The position numbers were made by a program, and so were the translations under genes. Source: Paramoeba atlantica (lineage: Eukaryota; Discosea). From it: a stretch of DNA of 64,000 nt. Of the stretch, positions 32,003 to 41,991 are shown in pieces. Within the stretch, counting starts at the first letter, position 1. Every line of letters begins with the position of its first letter. The DNA is taken from NCBI GenBank assembly GCA_977017575.1, contig CDRNVI010000063.1, positions 372,001 to 436,000 on the forward strand. The letters run 5' to 3'. The notes under the pieces were generated by a model, which made no database searches, was not told where the DNA came from, and worked only from the letters and a program-made list of their open reading frames with translations.

Positions 32003-33782
32003 CCGATAGATTCGGCTCGACATTTCCCTATGGCACCAGACCTCGTTTGGGATCAATCAAAAATGTCGAAGCGCGGTGATGGTTGCCTGGTGGCGTGGTG
32101 TTTTAGCGATTCCACACGATTAAATATCTCGAGGGGTGTGGTGAAATCAGTCAAGAAACGGGCGGGAGCCGGTAGAATAGCCATATCGTATGAAGGCGTG
32201 GAAGGGCACAAATCTGGAACCAAATTTGAGGGGTTTATTCCGCCGAATCCCAACGTGCGAATTCATTCGATACGCTGGCTTGATGAGCGAAGGAGAAACG
32301 CGGGGGAAACGAATTCCACAGAAGACAAAGACAGACATGATCTTGATCACACCGAAGCTAATTTGGACCTCGACCCAATGCCCACCTTACGGTCCGTTAG
32401 TTCCGAGTTTGTACCTTGTGTTGTCGCGATCTATCGGGATATCATGAGGGACTACGCGAGTTCCTCGTACGAGCAACGGAATCAAATTTGGAACAGAACT
32501 CTGTCGGCAATGAAACACTCTTTAGCCACAGTGCGCCACATCATTGGAAAGAAGCGTCGTCGCCGTCTAGTTGAAATTCAGGAGACGACAACTCTGAACA
32601 GTGAAGCGGAGCAAAAGGCGAGTGATTTGCGGGCTATAAAGAAAGCAACGAGACTGCTCTTGGAAGGAGCAACGAAGAAGGGAACGCGAGTATTAGATCA
32701 GGAAACTGCAACTACAACGATGACGGACGAAGGAAAATTGGACCAATTGCGAAAATTGCATCCCTTGTTGCCTATTTCATTCGCGCTTCCGACAGACGCC
32801 CCGAAGATTGCGTGCCTCCCACCGCAAGAGCTACGTGATGCAGGGAAAAGACTAGCAAAGGGATCGGCTCCCGGACCTTCGGGTACAACGGAAGCCATTG
32901 TTCGGTTGTTATTGGATGATGAGATCTGTTGTTCCAGTCTGTGTCATATGATCTGTGATCTTATCAACGGGATGCTGTCCAAAGAAGTCATGCGTAAATT
33001 GAGGAGAGCGCGTCTCGTGGCACTTCCCAAGACATCAAAATCCGTTAGGCCTGTGGCGATGGGGGAGGTCCTGTTGAAGTTGGCGGGGCTGGTCCTAATA
33101 CTTCGACATGAACACAAATTCGCGAAGCTGTTTCTTCCGATGCAACACGGGGTTATGAGGCAAGCGGGCTGTGAAACTATCGTGCACGAGCTCAATCGTC
33201 GGTACATGGAAGGACACGCCATTCTCTCTCTGGACATGAAAAACGCCTTTAACAGCCCTTCACGCGATGACATTGCGAAAGCGATTTTCGCGTTTAGCGC
33301 ACTTCGACCCTTTCAGCGACTTTTTGTTGCTGAATATGGGGAACCATCAGAGCTCCTCTTCTATGGCAAAAACGGGGAATTATTCTCCAAAGTCGAGAGT
33401 TCGGCTGGAGTGCGTCAGGGGTCGCCGTTATCAACGTTGTATTTCTGTACATTTCTTCAACCGATTCTTGAGACGATCGCGCAGGAATTCCCATCGCTTA
33501 ACATATACGCTTATGTCGATGACATCAACATCTCCTCACACGATGTGGATCTCATCGCCTCTGCATACGTCCGTCTCAAGGAGCTCCTGGAAAGTAAATC
33601 GATCCGACTTGCGCCGCAAAAATGTGTTTGGTTTGATGGATTAAACAACGTCAAACTACCCGAGAAACTAGTCAACGAAGGTGTTCAGATAGCCGAAAAA
33701 GCCGTCAAAGTTCTAGGAGCCTATGTAGGGGGATCAACCAGAATCAGCGAATTACTTCTCAACAAGCTTGAAAAACACCGGG
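32003..33782 (+). pseudogene. LINE-B copy B4, SH3-like module to RT thumb
   Basis: A different subfamily from B3. It opens just before the module (GDGCLVAWCFSDS...RIAISYEGVEGH, 32065-32250), then LDLDPMPTLRSVSSEFVPCVV, RT motifs KGSAPGPSGTTEAIVRLL, VRPVAMGEVLLKLAG, LSLDMKNAFNSPSRDD, SSAGVRQGSPLSTLYFC and AYVDDI (about 33510), and the thumb KVLGAYVGGSTR. Open throughout, with no lesion in ~590 codons. It stops at KLEKHR (about 33782), where unrelated DNA begins; the RLE end is at 35163-35863. The N terminus before the module is missing at the junction with YR-a. Confidence 0.9.
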
Positions 33783-34752
33783 CAATCCAAATTCAAATTA
33801 CTTGAATTGTAAAAAACAATGCACAATTCGGAACAATCCGAATTGATATTGTTTAGCAAGTCTTCGCAAATGTCATGAGATGCTGCATGCTCGACGAAAA
33901 TTATGCTGTCTGCATCCTTGTTTTCTGAAGTGTCGGCGGGTCGCACGACGAGTGAACTTTGCTCAACAAATCTCACAGCTTCTCGGACGTCGACGTTGGG
34001 CGCGAGTGGCCGGGGTAATGCATTCACCTCGGGGGTGTCGGATTTTGTTTCTTGATTTTCTGATGTTCCGATTTCCTCTGATAAGACAACCAATCTTTCG
34101 TCGTCTGATTTTTCGAGCGGAAATTGAGGAGGGCTTGGAGGCTCGCGAGGTGGATCGGACGTTGAGTTAGAGTCTGAGAAAGTACTGTTTGCGTTCCGAG
34201 GTGTTGAGATACAATCTAAGAAGCAACGTTCAGAGCTGGGCGTTTGTGGTGTTTCCGGCAAATTTTGCAGTTCACTGTTCGGAAAAAAAGCATGCGCTGG
34301 AGCCGACGTTGTGTCGGGTGTGTCCGAAAAGATGTCAAAAGCATAAACGTCGTGTACGTACCCATTCCCGACCCATTTGTAACCTTCGAATCGTGGATCT
34401 TTCGGGTCTGGCAACATTTCCACTTCCTGTTCTTTTGCTTTCGTTTCTGTCGTCTCGGATGCTTTCGGAGTTTTCGGCATCGCTCCGCGTTCCTTTGTTT
34501 CTCGTGCTCTAACTTTGGATGGTACGACTTCAGATGCATCGTCGTGGTTCATCTTTTGCGAATTCGTCTTCACTTGTGTATCGCAGGGAATTTCACTCTC
34601 GACTATTCGGCTTTTGGAGACCCGAACACTTATTTGATTTCGGTCGTCGATTTGGTTCGGATCACCGATGGGTGAAGGGCTCCTGACCCTTCCGGTTGAC
34701 GATGTGAGGAGGGCCTTCGCTGCCGCCCCAATGTAAGACGTGGCAGAGTTCT
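33783..34752 (-). CDS. unidentified minus-strand ORF
   Basis: A long open minus-strand frame, about 320 codons when read from the stop codons upstream of 34752. I do not recognise it. It is acidic and Ser/Thr/Pro-rich, with a Lys/Glu-rich segment (KAKEQEVEMLPDPKDPRFEG) and a short ordered-looking part (GYKWVGNGYVHDVYAFDIFS). The last codons run into LINE-B copy B4 sequence, so the true end is lost at that junction. It could be the N-terminal region of another element or a host gene fragment. It separates the thumb of B4 from its RLE, with the intervening linker missing. Confidence 0.4.
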
Positions 34753-35162
34753 ATTACAAATGTATATATTATATTAAAATGTGAAGGGCACTGGTCGAGC
34801 TCCATTGTGGTCGAGCTCCGCTGGTGAGAGAGCCTCGCAAGCTCCACACACCCTAGCGTGAGTCATCCCTGGTGGTGGAACAGAATATAACGACTGATCG
34901 ACTACTTCTTTGCCCTAGGATGCGAATCCATCGGGCATTGAAGTCACGGATGACGAGTCAGGCCACGCAACCTGACAGGTATTGCTTGTCTATCTGCGAG
35001 TGCGGCATCCCTCTGGGAAAGTCTGTGCGCGACTGACAGCGTACCACCCACGGAGTACTGTAATACCCGGTGCCGTTTCACACGAGCACTAAATAACTAG
35101 GGTGTACTCTGAACCCATAGCCAGTCATGGCCAAACGGGTTAAACAACAACAACAACAACCT
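34753..35162 (+). mobile_element. SINE-like element with (AAC)n tail and covarying hairpin
   Basis: Noncoding, GC-balanced sequence ending in AACAACAACAACAAC (about 35146-35161). It contains one copy of the covarying hairpin described for 37253-37445: AGTAC/GTACT (35054-35058 with 35104-35108), ACCC/GGGT, and GTGC/GCAC (35070-35073 with 35086-35089). A GGATGCGAATCC string near 34918 is close to a Pol III B-box. The simple-repeat tail, hairpin and absence of a frame suggest a SINE. The left boundary is not certain. Confidence 0.5.
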
Positions 35163-35863
35163 TGGCACTTATATCTCGTCTTGGTCTCAGTCACCCGCGG
35201 CTTCCAGGAAACTTACAATGCCCGGGGTGTCGAGTCATTCTTGAGTCTTCGTCAGCCCTCTCGCACATAGCGGGATGTGTTCAGTGCTCTGGAAACAATG
35301 CCACGACGAAACATGATGCGCTGGTGTGTAGAATTTACGATCTGTGCATGAAGGCTGGGGTACCATGCGAGCGGGAGCCACGACAATTTACGACCTACAA
35401 ATGCTCCACTTGCGGGGAGTCGTTCCCGCATTGGCGCAAACGTGAGCACCAACAGATCTGCCGAAATGCTAGTCTTCACCGGTCCGGACCTGATATAGTC
35501 GTATATTGGGCGTCCGGTGAAGTCTTCTACGACCTCACTGTAATCCATGAATTGGCGCCGTCGAATTTGCGGCGAGGGAGTGGGGCCCTAATGAGGGATG
35601 CGATCGCACGGAAACATAATACGTACGTCGCATCGGGGATGATTCCGCAGGAACGTTTTAAATGCATCCCAGTCCTCTCCGGCGGCGCCATGCATCAAGG
35701 GCTCAAGACCCTTCTGCACACGCTAGCGGACTGCTGTGGGCTTGAAAGAGGGAAAACTTTGAACGAATTTTCGTTGCACCTTCAAGAGTTGAACGGATCA
35801 GTGGTATTTTCCCAGCTGAAAAATTATCTAACGCAGGAGACATCTCAGGAACCGGGCCTCTGA
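35163..35863 (+). pseudogene. LINE-B copy B4 (probable), restriction-like endonuclease
   Basis: Open RLE domain starting in ISRLGLSHPRLPGNLQCPGC. Cysteine cluster CPGC...HIAGCVQCSG, second cluster CSTCGES...CRNAS, and the catalytic stretch RSGPDIVVYW...YDLTVIHELAP. Stop TGA at 35861-35863. Sequence and position suggest it is the 3' end of the copy whose RT lies at 32003-33782, but the linker between thumb and RLE is absent, so it could be another copy. Confidence 0.8.
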
Positions 35864-36128
35864 ACAGGTTTTTAGTTTCGGTCTATTAGAAATCTTTGGT
35901 ATTATTATAAACGTTTTTTTTGTATTAACCTGAACACATAACATAACATAACATTAAGGATATAAAGTATTCAAAAGAATAGAATACAATATATAATATC
36001 ATTTTTGGGATAGTTTCTCTTCGAAAATTGAGAGAAGGGGGGAAGGTGAACATTTCTCATTTCTCATTATCCTACGTGACTTCCTGCTGTGAGAGCTTAT
36101 AGGATTTCATGGGAGAAATGGCTCCGAG
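35864..36128 (+). other. 3' tail and AT-rich spacer
   Basis: AT-rich 3' tail with a short ACATA microsatellite (about 35935-35957). No poly(A), SL or frame is seen. Confidence 0.5.
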
Positions 36129-36531
36129 ATGTTTTTTTTGCATGGAAAAAAGAAAAGGCATGAACTCGGATCATGGAACCAATTTGCCGCTAACGAAAAA
36201 CTCACGAACAACAAGCCAAGTACATACAACGATTTGCTTTATACAACAGCCATACCCGCACACACATCGAAAGAGTGGAACGAGAAACTAACACGCGTCG
36301 TGGAAGAGATAGGTGTAGACACAACGCCGGATCAAGGACACGATAAGTATCGAGACGAAGAGGACAGGTATTTCAGTGTGACGGCCTCTAAAACGCAGGA
36401 ACCTCCAGTCATAAAGAAGCTTTCAAACGGAATGCAGCTGCGACCCAGAGCATCTCACAATTCAAGTCAGGCACAAGAAGCTATTCGAATCAAATCTAGC
36501 CCACACTCGGGTTCAAACACGAGAAACCATG
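36129..36531 (+). pseudogene. LINE-A-type N-terminal fragment
   Basis: Encodes GKKKRHELGSWNQFAANEKL and TYNDLLYTTAIPAHTSKEW, clearly the same N-terminal domain as LINE-A copies A6 and A7 (GSWDQFEGNKHL, TYNELAYTTEIPAHVPSEW). The conserved region ends before the zinc fingers. At about 36532 it is fused, with no spacer, to RT sequence of LINE-B. This is a junction of two families, made either by recombination or by template switching. Confidence 0.75.
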
Positions 36532-36967
36532 AACGGAGTACGCCCGATCGCAGTAGGAGAAACGCTCAAAAAAGTGTGGTACGATTCTCCTCCAAAGACA
36601 CGAAGAAAAGATTAAAGACTTTTTCCATCCGGTTCAACGCCGTGTCCTGCAAAGAAACGCATGCGAAGGAATAGTTCACACCATAGCAAAAAGAATATGA
36701 GGAGGGATACACCATCCTAGCAGTTGATTACGCGAATGCCTACAACACACCTACACGACAATTAATCTACGACGCCCTGAAGAAGTGCAATATCTTCAAA
36801 CCCTTCATGCGACTATTTGCCCTAGAGTACGGAGCTCCATCAGATCTTCGCTTCTTTGCGAACGACACTCTACATTCTACGATAAAAAGTACCTCAGGAG
36901 TACGACAAGGATCAGCGCTCTCATCGCTGTACTTCTGCGCCCCCATCCAGGATTCCCTGAAAGACAT
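36532..36967 (+). pseudogene. LINE-B copy B5, RT fingers and palm
   Basis: RT fragment that starts at NGVRPIAVGETLKKV and continues, after frame changes near 36590 and 36690, as LAVDYANAYNTPTRQ, FALEYGAPSDLRFFAN and SGVRQGSALSSLYFC. It is interrupted after DSLKD by the SINE-like insertion at 36968-37512 and resumes at DIEELFPEVKVRAYMDDI. The region is degenerate compared with B3 and B4. Confidence 0.8.
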
Positions 36968-37512
36968 GATGATGATGATGTATTGGGCCTTTTGACTCCG
37001 AAAAGTTATGGCCCCTCAACTCCCCAAACGGGCAGTCCGAATACGTCTTGCGACGTATCCGGAGAGCCAGCCATAGCAAGCTACGGCTGACCTCCGCTTG
37101 GAGAGGAGTTAGGTTACAGCTAGGGAGGTGGGGTGCGCTATACCCCTGCGCCTTAGGTAATGCAAATAAGGCGCCCCTTGACCAAAAAAACCACTCTATC
37201 TTTTGAGGGTGGATAAAAAAAACACAAACACATTCCAAAGATTAGCCCGAATGGCACCCACCCTAGTTTCTTAGTACCTTGTTATATTCGGTACCGGGCG
37301 GTGCCACCCATTCTACGTTGCCAGAATGACATCCACCCTAATTATTTAGTGCCTCGTTTTACTGGCACCGGGTAGTGTCATCCATATTGTATTCATCGTA
37401 TTCACCCTAGTTCTTTAGCGTCTTGTTATGCGACGCCGGGTGAGTTAGCTCGGGAAGCTGGGATCGCTAAGTCCCATCATCCGACATAAGCCGGATGCCC
37501 TGACATAAGCCG
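36968..37512 (-). mobile_element. SINE-like insertion with CAT tail and three covarying hairpins
   Basis: 545 bp flanked by a 17-bp duplication (36951-36967 and 37513-37529, one mismatch) that splits LINE-B copy B5. The tail is (CAT)n on the minus strand, so the element points leftward. It holds three tandem hairpin units at 37253-37305, 37328-37379 and 37403-37442. It also carries a direct duplication of ACATAAGCCGGATGCCCTG at its right end. No frame is seen. Target duplication and simple tail fit mobilisation by a LINE. Confidence 0.7.
37253..37445. repeat. three tandem covarying hairpin units
   Basis: Each unit has CACCCTA, a TTATTTAG-like strand, an inner stem and a GGGTG-like partner. 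Inner stems: GTACC/GGTAC (37274-37278, 37290-37294), GTGCC/GGCAC (37349-37353, 37364-37368), GCGTC/GACGC (37418-37422, 37432-37436). Outer stems: GGCACC/GGTGCC, GACAT/GTGTC, and CACCC/GGGTG in the third. Base changes on one side are matched on the other. Confidence 0.8.
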
Positions 37513-39074
37513 GATGCCCTGAAAGACATAGAAGAGCTCTTCCCAGAAGTCAAAGTAAGAGCGTACATGGATGATATTACACTCTCCTCCCGCGATCCAG
37601 CTACGCTCGAAGCCGCGTTCCTCCACCTACGCGAAGCATCAAACGATTTGGGCCTGAAGGTCAACTTCTCAAAATGTGAATGGTTCAAAAAAGCGAGCGA
37701 CTCAGCATACAATCAAGAGCAAACCCCGCAGTCGCTGCAAGATCTGGGAATGAGTGCAACGCATGAAACTATCAAAATCTTGGGCGCGTACATTGGAAAC
37801 GATCAGATTGTCAGCAACCTCCTAGTTCGCAAGCTAGAAAAACACAAATGTCTGTTTCGGCGACTTTATCGTATGGGTCCCAGCAATCTCTCCCCCGCTA
37901 TTCTGCAAAAGTGTACTAACCCCAGACAAGACTACCACATCCGAGTGCATAGACCCGACGCCTCTTTGGAGCTGGCGCAACAATTTGATACAGAAATCGG
38001 CAATATAGTTTCCCATTGGTTTCAGGCACGAGGAGATTCATTAAGGCTAGCTTCATTGCCCGAAAAACTCGGAGGACTCGGTTTAACACCATCATGCTTG
38101 AAGCACAAATACTTCTACAGTGCGTCTCGTCGATCCATTGAAGAGCAAGGAAAATCCCTTAACGCTCCGGTGGAGAAATCGAAACACTAAGAAGATTTCA
38201 GTGCTGCCAGAAAACAAATCAACAGCGAGCAAGATGGCTACGAAAGCAATCAGGGGAGAAAAATGATCGCCGCTGAACTGCGAAGAAAAAACTGAATGAT
38301 ATACTCGATCGCACGACAAATTCCCACAACCATCTGCACTCCACGAGCAACTATGTGAACCCCTATCTCTTCAGATATAGTGTCATGATGCGCCTGGGTT
38401 GCACGCCCCCCGAAATGCTAGACCTCATTCCATGCCCTGGATGCTCAACCGAACTGTCTGCAAGCAACGCCCTGCACCACGTAGCCGGATGTACACAATG
38501 CTCTGGAGTTAATGCTACAAGAAAGCACACACATCTTATTCGGTTCCTTGGGGAATTGTGCGCGAAAGCCGGTCTGCCGCACGTGCTCGAACCAAGAGTT
38601 CATACATCATTCTACTGCACGAAATGCAAGGCCTCCATCTCGGATGAAGCAGTTGAGAACCATCCCTGTAAAGCGCGACGCATAAGATCAGGACCTGACC
38701 TTGGGATCATGTGGCTTACCATCGGAGAGGTGCTATACGACTTAACGGTAGTACACACATGTGCATCAAGCCACATAAAATCAACTCCTGAACAACTGAT
38801 GCAGAATGCTCTGGAAAGAAAGAACAAGAAGTATGTGGTGGAAAAGGGTATTTCAACGCAGGAATTTAGTTGCCTGGCGGTTACAGAGTTCGGACAACTC
38901 CATCAAAATACCAGGCGATTGTTGGAATGCTTAGCGAAACGGTCAGAAAGAAATGTCAATGAAGTCAAGGAAGAGTTTCAGCTAGAGATTGAAAAGATGA
39001 ACGCCTACACAGTAGCTAATCAACTGAGAAAGTACATGACACCAACTCAATGGCTGGGAGAACTCCAACAATAA
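37513..39074 (+). pseudogene. LINE-B copy B5, RT C-terminal part and RLE
   Basis: Continues B5 from the palm (AYMDDITLSS) through the thumb (IKILGAYIGNDQ, KHKCLFRRLYRMG) to an in-frame TAA near 38188, then a frame change near 38290 before STSNYVNPYLFRYSVMMRLG. The RLE is open: CPGC...HHVAGCTQCSG, CTKCKAS...HPCKARRIRSGPD and the catalytic IRSGPDLGIMW...YDLTVVHTCAS. Final stop TAA at 39072-39074. Two lesions in this part, so the copy is dead. Confidence 0.88.
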
Positions 39075-39445
39075 ACAAGTAGCAGCTGATTAATGCAACG
39101 AATATTAATATTACCGATCCAGCTAGCGCCTGTCTGAATACCAAACGTTTGTTTAATTCACCCCTTTTTGTTTTTTTTTCCAAACTCGAATACGTAAAGC
39201 AAAGATATGGAATAGCAATAACAAAAGGAAAAGGGGATCCGTCCTTTTTGAGACTTTAAGGATAAAGTCCTCCTTTAAGGAGGATACATCCGTTCCTCTC
39301 TTCTCTCCTTCTCCTCTGCGATTGACTGATTTTGTTTTGATGGAGGCACCATCCGGTACCAAATACATATATAACAAGGTACTAAATAACTAGGATGAGT
39401 GCCATGCGGGCTTGTTTTTATATTGTTTACGAGAGTCTGATATTT
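39075..39445 (+). repeat. LINE-B tail and SINE fragment with hairpin
   Basis: After a short 3' tail with T-runs there is a fragment of the hairpin-bearing SINE-like family: GGCAC/GTGCC (39345-39349, 39399-39403), CATCC/GGATG (39350-39354, 39393-39397) and GTACC/GGTAC (39356-39360, 39378-39382). The CATCC/GGATG stem is a compensated form of CACCC/GGGTG. A palindromic TCCTTTAAGGA lies at about 39271. No frame. Confidence 0.6.
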
Positions 39446-39887
39446 TATGGAAACATGGGAAAAGGGGAAAGTGGATAAGGGGACAGTAAGGGGAAAAGCA
39501 GGTAAGGAGAAAACGGGTAATGGGTTAGTGAGTAAAGAGGAAGTGGGAAAGGGATAAATTTAGGGTAGGATAAATTAGGGCAGGATAAATTAGGGTAAGA
39601 AAAAAAAATACAAAAAAAAGTGGGGATAGTCGCGCGGAGCACTGTGGGGAGAACGGCGGGGAGTGAAGTTGGGAGCGTGGCGGAAGCGGGGAGCGCGGCG
39701 GGAAGCGGGGCGAGGAGCGCGGCAGGGAGAGCGGCGTGAGCGCGGCGGGGAGAGTTGTTGTTGTTGTTGTGCAGGCCGTTTGTCGCCGCAGCGATATGGC
39801 CTCCTAAGGGGGTATTAAACAAAAAGGGGATATTAAACAAAAAGGGGGCATTAAACAAACACTGCACTAACTCACATCCCCGGATGC
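39446..39887. repeat. GA-rich tail, GC-rich repeats and 18-bp repeats
   Basis: GA-rich block ending in AAAAAAAAATACAAAAAAAA, like the family-C tail at 6459; then about 120 bp of GAGCGCGGCGGGAAGCGGGG-type repeats, a (GTT)5 run, and three copies of an ~18-bp ATTAAACAAAAAGGGG unit (39803-39860). I see nothing coding; the minus-strand Ala/Pro frame here is compositional. Confidence 0.5.
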
Positions 39888-40429
39888 GTGCAATGTACAT
39901 TCTTTGCTCGCGCGCTTTTACAAAATCCTATCTTCAAGCCCTTCATGAGACTTTTTTATCTGGAATACGGCCTTCTCTCAGAACTGCTATTCTTTGCCAA
40001 CAACTCCCTGCATGACACAATACAAAGTTCATCTGGAATCCGGCAGGGGTCCGCTCTCTCCTCCATGTATTTCTGTGCGCTTCTGCAAGGCCCTCTGAAA
40101 GAAGTAGTGAATCTTTACCCTGAAGTCAATATCAGAGCCTATCAAGATGATGTGACACAGAATCTACAATCTCTAGAGGCAGCTTTTCTTCATTTACGTG
40201 AGGTTACAGAAGATTTCAACCTACAGATCAATTTCCAGAAATGTGAGTTATTTCAGAAAGTCTCTCCTAGCGCTACTCAGCCCTTTCCATTAGAAAACCT
40301 AGGTATAAATTTTCGCACGGATGCGATTAAAATTCTTGGAGCTTACATTGGTCCTGACCGCGTAGTGGAAAATTTTCTCCTTGAGAAGCTTAAGAAACAC
40401 AAATGCCTGTTACTATAAGAGCATACCAG
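39888..40429 (+). pseudogene. LINE-B copy B6, RT palm and thumb fragment
   Basis: A fragment truncated at both ends: IFKPFMRLFYLEYG, SSGIRQGSALSSMYFC, AYQDDV (about 40140), KCELFQKV and AIKILGAYIGPDRV, ending at KHKCL. It has lost five residues after YQDDVT compared with B3 (TMSSKNPTS). On the right it meets the next fragment through an 18-19-bp direct repeat (TACTATAAGAGCATACCAG at 40411-40429 and 40450-40468) with AT-rich filler between, a sign of end joining or template slippage. Confidence 0.8.
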
Positions 40430-40449
40430 TTATAAGTTATATTATAAGT

Positions 40450-41190
40450 TACTATAAGAGCATACCAGGACGACGTCACGATGAGCTCCAAAAATGAAGC
40501 TTCTCTCGAGGTTGCGTTTCAGCACTTTAAAGAGCTTACGAACGACTTGAACTTGGAAATAAACTTCCGGAAATGCGAAATTTTTCAAGGGTCTAAGGCA
40601 CAGCACTTCAAAGGTTCGACACTCCGAGAACTAGGGGTTCAAGACTGCGTTGACACGATCAAAGTACTTGGAGGATACATAGGGAGTAACAAAGCAGTAG
40701 AACGCATGCTCCTTGAAAAATTAGAAAAACACAACTGTTTGTTTCGAAGACTCAGTCGCATGGGCCCAAGCAATCTCTCACTAGCAATTCTCAAACGCTG
40801 TACATTACCACGTCATGATTATCACTTGCGAGTACACAAACCGGGAGCTTCCCTTCTTCTAGCACAGGAATTCGATAAGGAGATCCGGCAGGTCTTAGTG
40901 AAATGGTGTGACGCTGACGAAGATGCTCTAACACTCGCTTCTTTGCCATGCAAAATGGGAGGACTGGGAATAACCTCAACGATCCTAAAACCTCTTTGAC
41001 GCTTCTCGTCAATCTATCGATGAGCAATTCAAACCACATGAAGCTCCGGTAGAAAAACTTGAGAAGCAACGAAAAGGTATGAGGACAACGGGATCACAAT
41101 GCGCACGTACTGCAATGAAAAAAATGGCAAATAGTGAGCACGAAAAGCTAGCAGCGGAGCTGAAATCGAATCCTCGTTTCAGTGGGGTTA
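40450..41190 (+). pseudogene. LINE-B copy B7, RT palm to linker
   Basis: Starts in the palm (IRAYQDDVTMSSKNE) and includes KVLGGYIGSNKAVERM, KHNCLFRRLSRMGPSNLSL and GGLGITSTILK. A small deletion near 40990 shifts frame; sibling B8 reads LKQKYFFDA there and B7 resumes as FDASRQSIDEQ. The linker reaches SNPRFSGV, where YR-b is inserted. The same protein continues at 46365 (KRSKEANYHL). Joined across the insertion, codons run gtt-ata-aaa-cgt, with no duplicated target base. Confidence 0.85.
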
Positions 41191-41275
41191 TTAGAGTTTA
41201 CGGAAAGAATTGCTTGAAGAAAATATTTATTCTTTGACCGTGGCCCTACGGGGCACATATACATACAGGGGTGAA

Positions 41276-41905
41276 AATCCCATGGTGGGGGGGGTCTAAA
41301 ATTCGTAAAATTTGTCCAATTTTTGAAAATAATAGCGCGTTCGAGAGCTCTCGCAGAGTTGTATGTTTTAAGATAGGCAGTTTGCGGGGGTTAGGGGGGT
41401 ACCCCCCTTTGATGGAAGGGTCAAAAACACGATTTGCAAATTTGAAAAACTGTAAAAAATGGTCAAAAATTACCCTTAATACCCACAGAAAGACCCGTTT
41501 CGCTCAATAACGATGCGACAACGCTTGCGGAAACTGCTCATCGTGTTAATACATTCTTGCTTGCGTTCTGATTGTAATCTTTCGAACGCTGTCTCAATGG
41601 CCGATACTAATTCAGCCCGAGATCATTTTTGATCCTGTCCATGGTCCCCCAAAGGTTTTCAATGGTGTTTAAATCGGGGGATTTTGCAGGCCAAGAGAGT
41701 ACATTAATACCTTCGTTGCGAAAGGTTGTTCGCGCAGAATTATGAACAGGACAATTATCCATTGCAACGACCCCAGATGGGTGGCGCCTCAAATAATTTA
41801 AAAGTCCTTTGCGCTTCTTCATGGCGTCATTGAAAACATCCCCTGTTATAGTTACTTTTCGGCCGGAAGGGTCGTGGGAGGGAAAAATATATGGGGGGGA
41901 ACCAT
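41276..41905 (-). mobile_element. Tc1-like transposon fragment in YR-b
   Basis: Begins after TA at 41274-41275 with CAGGGGTGAAAATCCC. The first ~170 bp (GGGGTCTAAAATTCGT...) match the end of the fragment at 59381. The minus strand encodes a transposase piece, about 41607-41885: PSGRKVTITGDVFNDAM, VVAMDNCPVHNSART and WPAKSPDLNTIENLWG, that is the second Asp and the Glu of the catalytic triad, 32 residues apart by my count. The N-terminal part is missing. No frameshift is seen within the piece. Confidence 0.75.
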
Positions 41906-41991
41906 GTAATTATACTTTTAGCATACTATACTATACATTATTTTACTCTAGTGACTTATAACCTTTTTCCACTCGCAAAAGGAAAGTTGCG

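Larger units (their letters stand above)
29080..32003 (+). mobile_element. YR-a: tyrosine-recombinase retroelement (fossil)
   Basis: Ends and repeats: A1 at 29080-29113, B1 at 31299-31527, A2 starting at 31528, B2 at 31777-32003. B1 and B2 (229 and 227 bp) differ at only a few bases, so the insertion is fairly young. A begins TTAAAGTTTACG and B ends GCAATTC. The body keeps an RT portion (about 29114-29625: KRDLACGFWQ, MPMGHRCAPEIMH, VYIDGIRFAG). It is clearly broken and incomplete. A GA-rich, poly(A)-ended block (29640-29790) and a Tc1/mariner transposon are inserted in it. Left neighbour is LINE-B copy B3, right neighbour a different copy, B4. Confidence 0.8.

Noticed and set aside
34640-35162. 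An LTR with primer-binding site (TTACATTGGGGCGGCAGCG on the minus strand)
   Set aside because: No second LTR, no polypurine tract and no gag or pol homology nearby. The hairpin and (AAC)n tail fit a SINE-like element better.
39445-39900. Minus-strand 151-codon frame rich in Ala, Pro and Leu
   Set aside because: It follows from GC-rich and GA-rich repeats read on the opposite strand. It has no domain and no conserved relative in the window.
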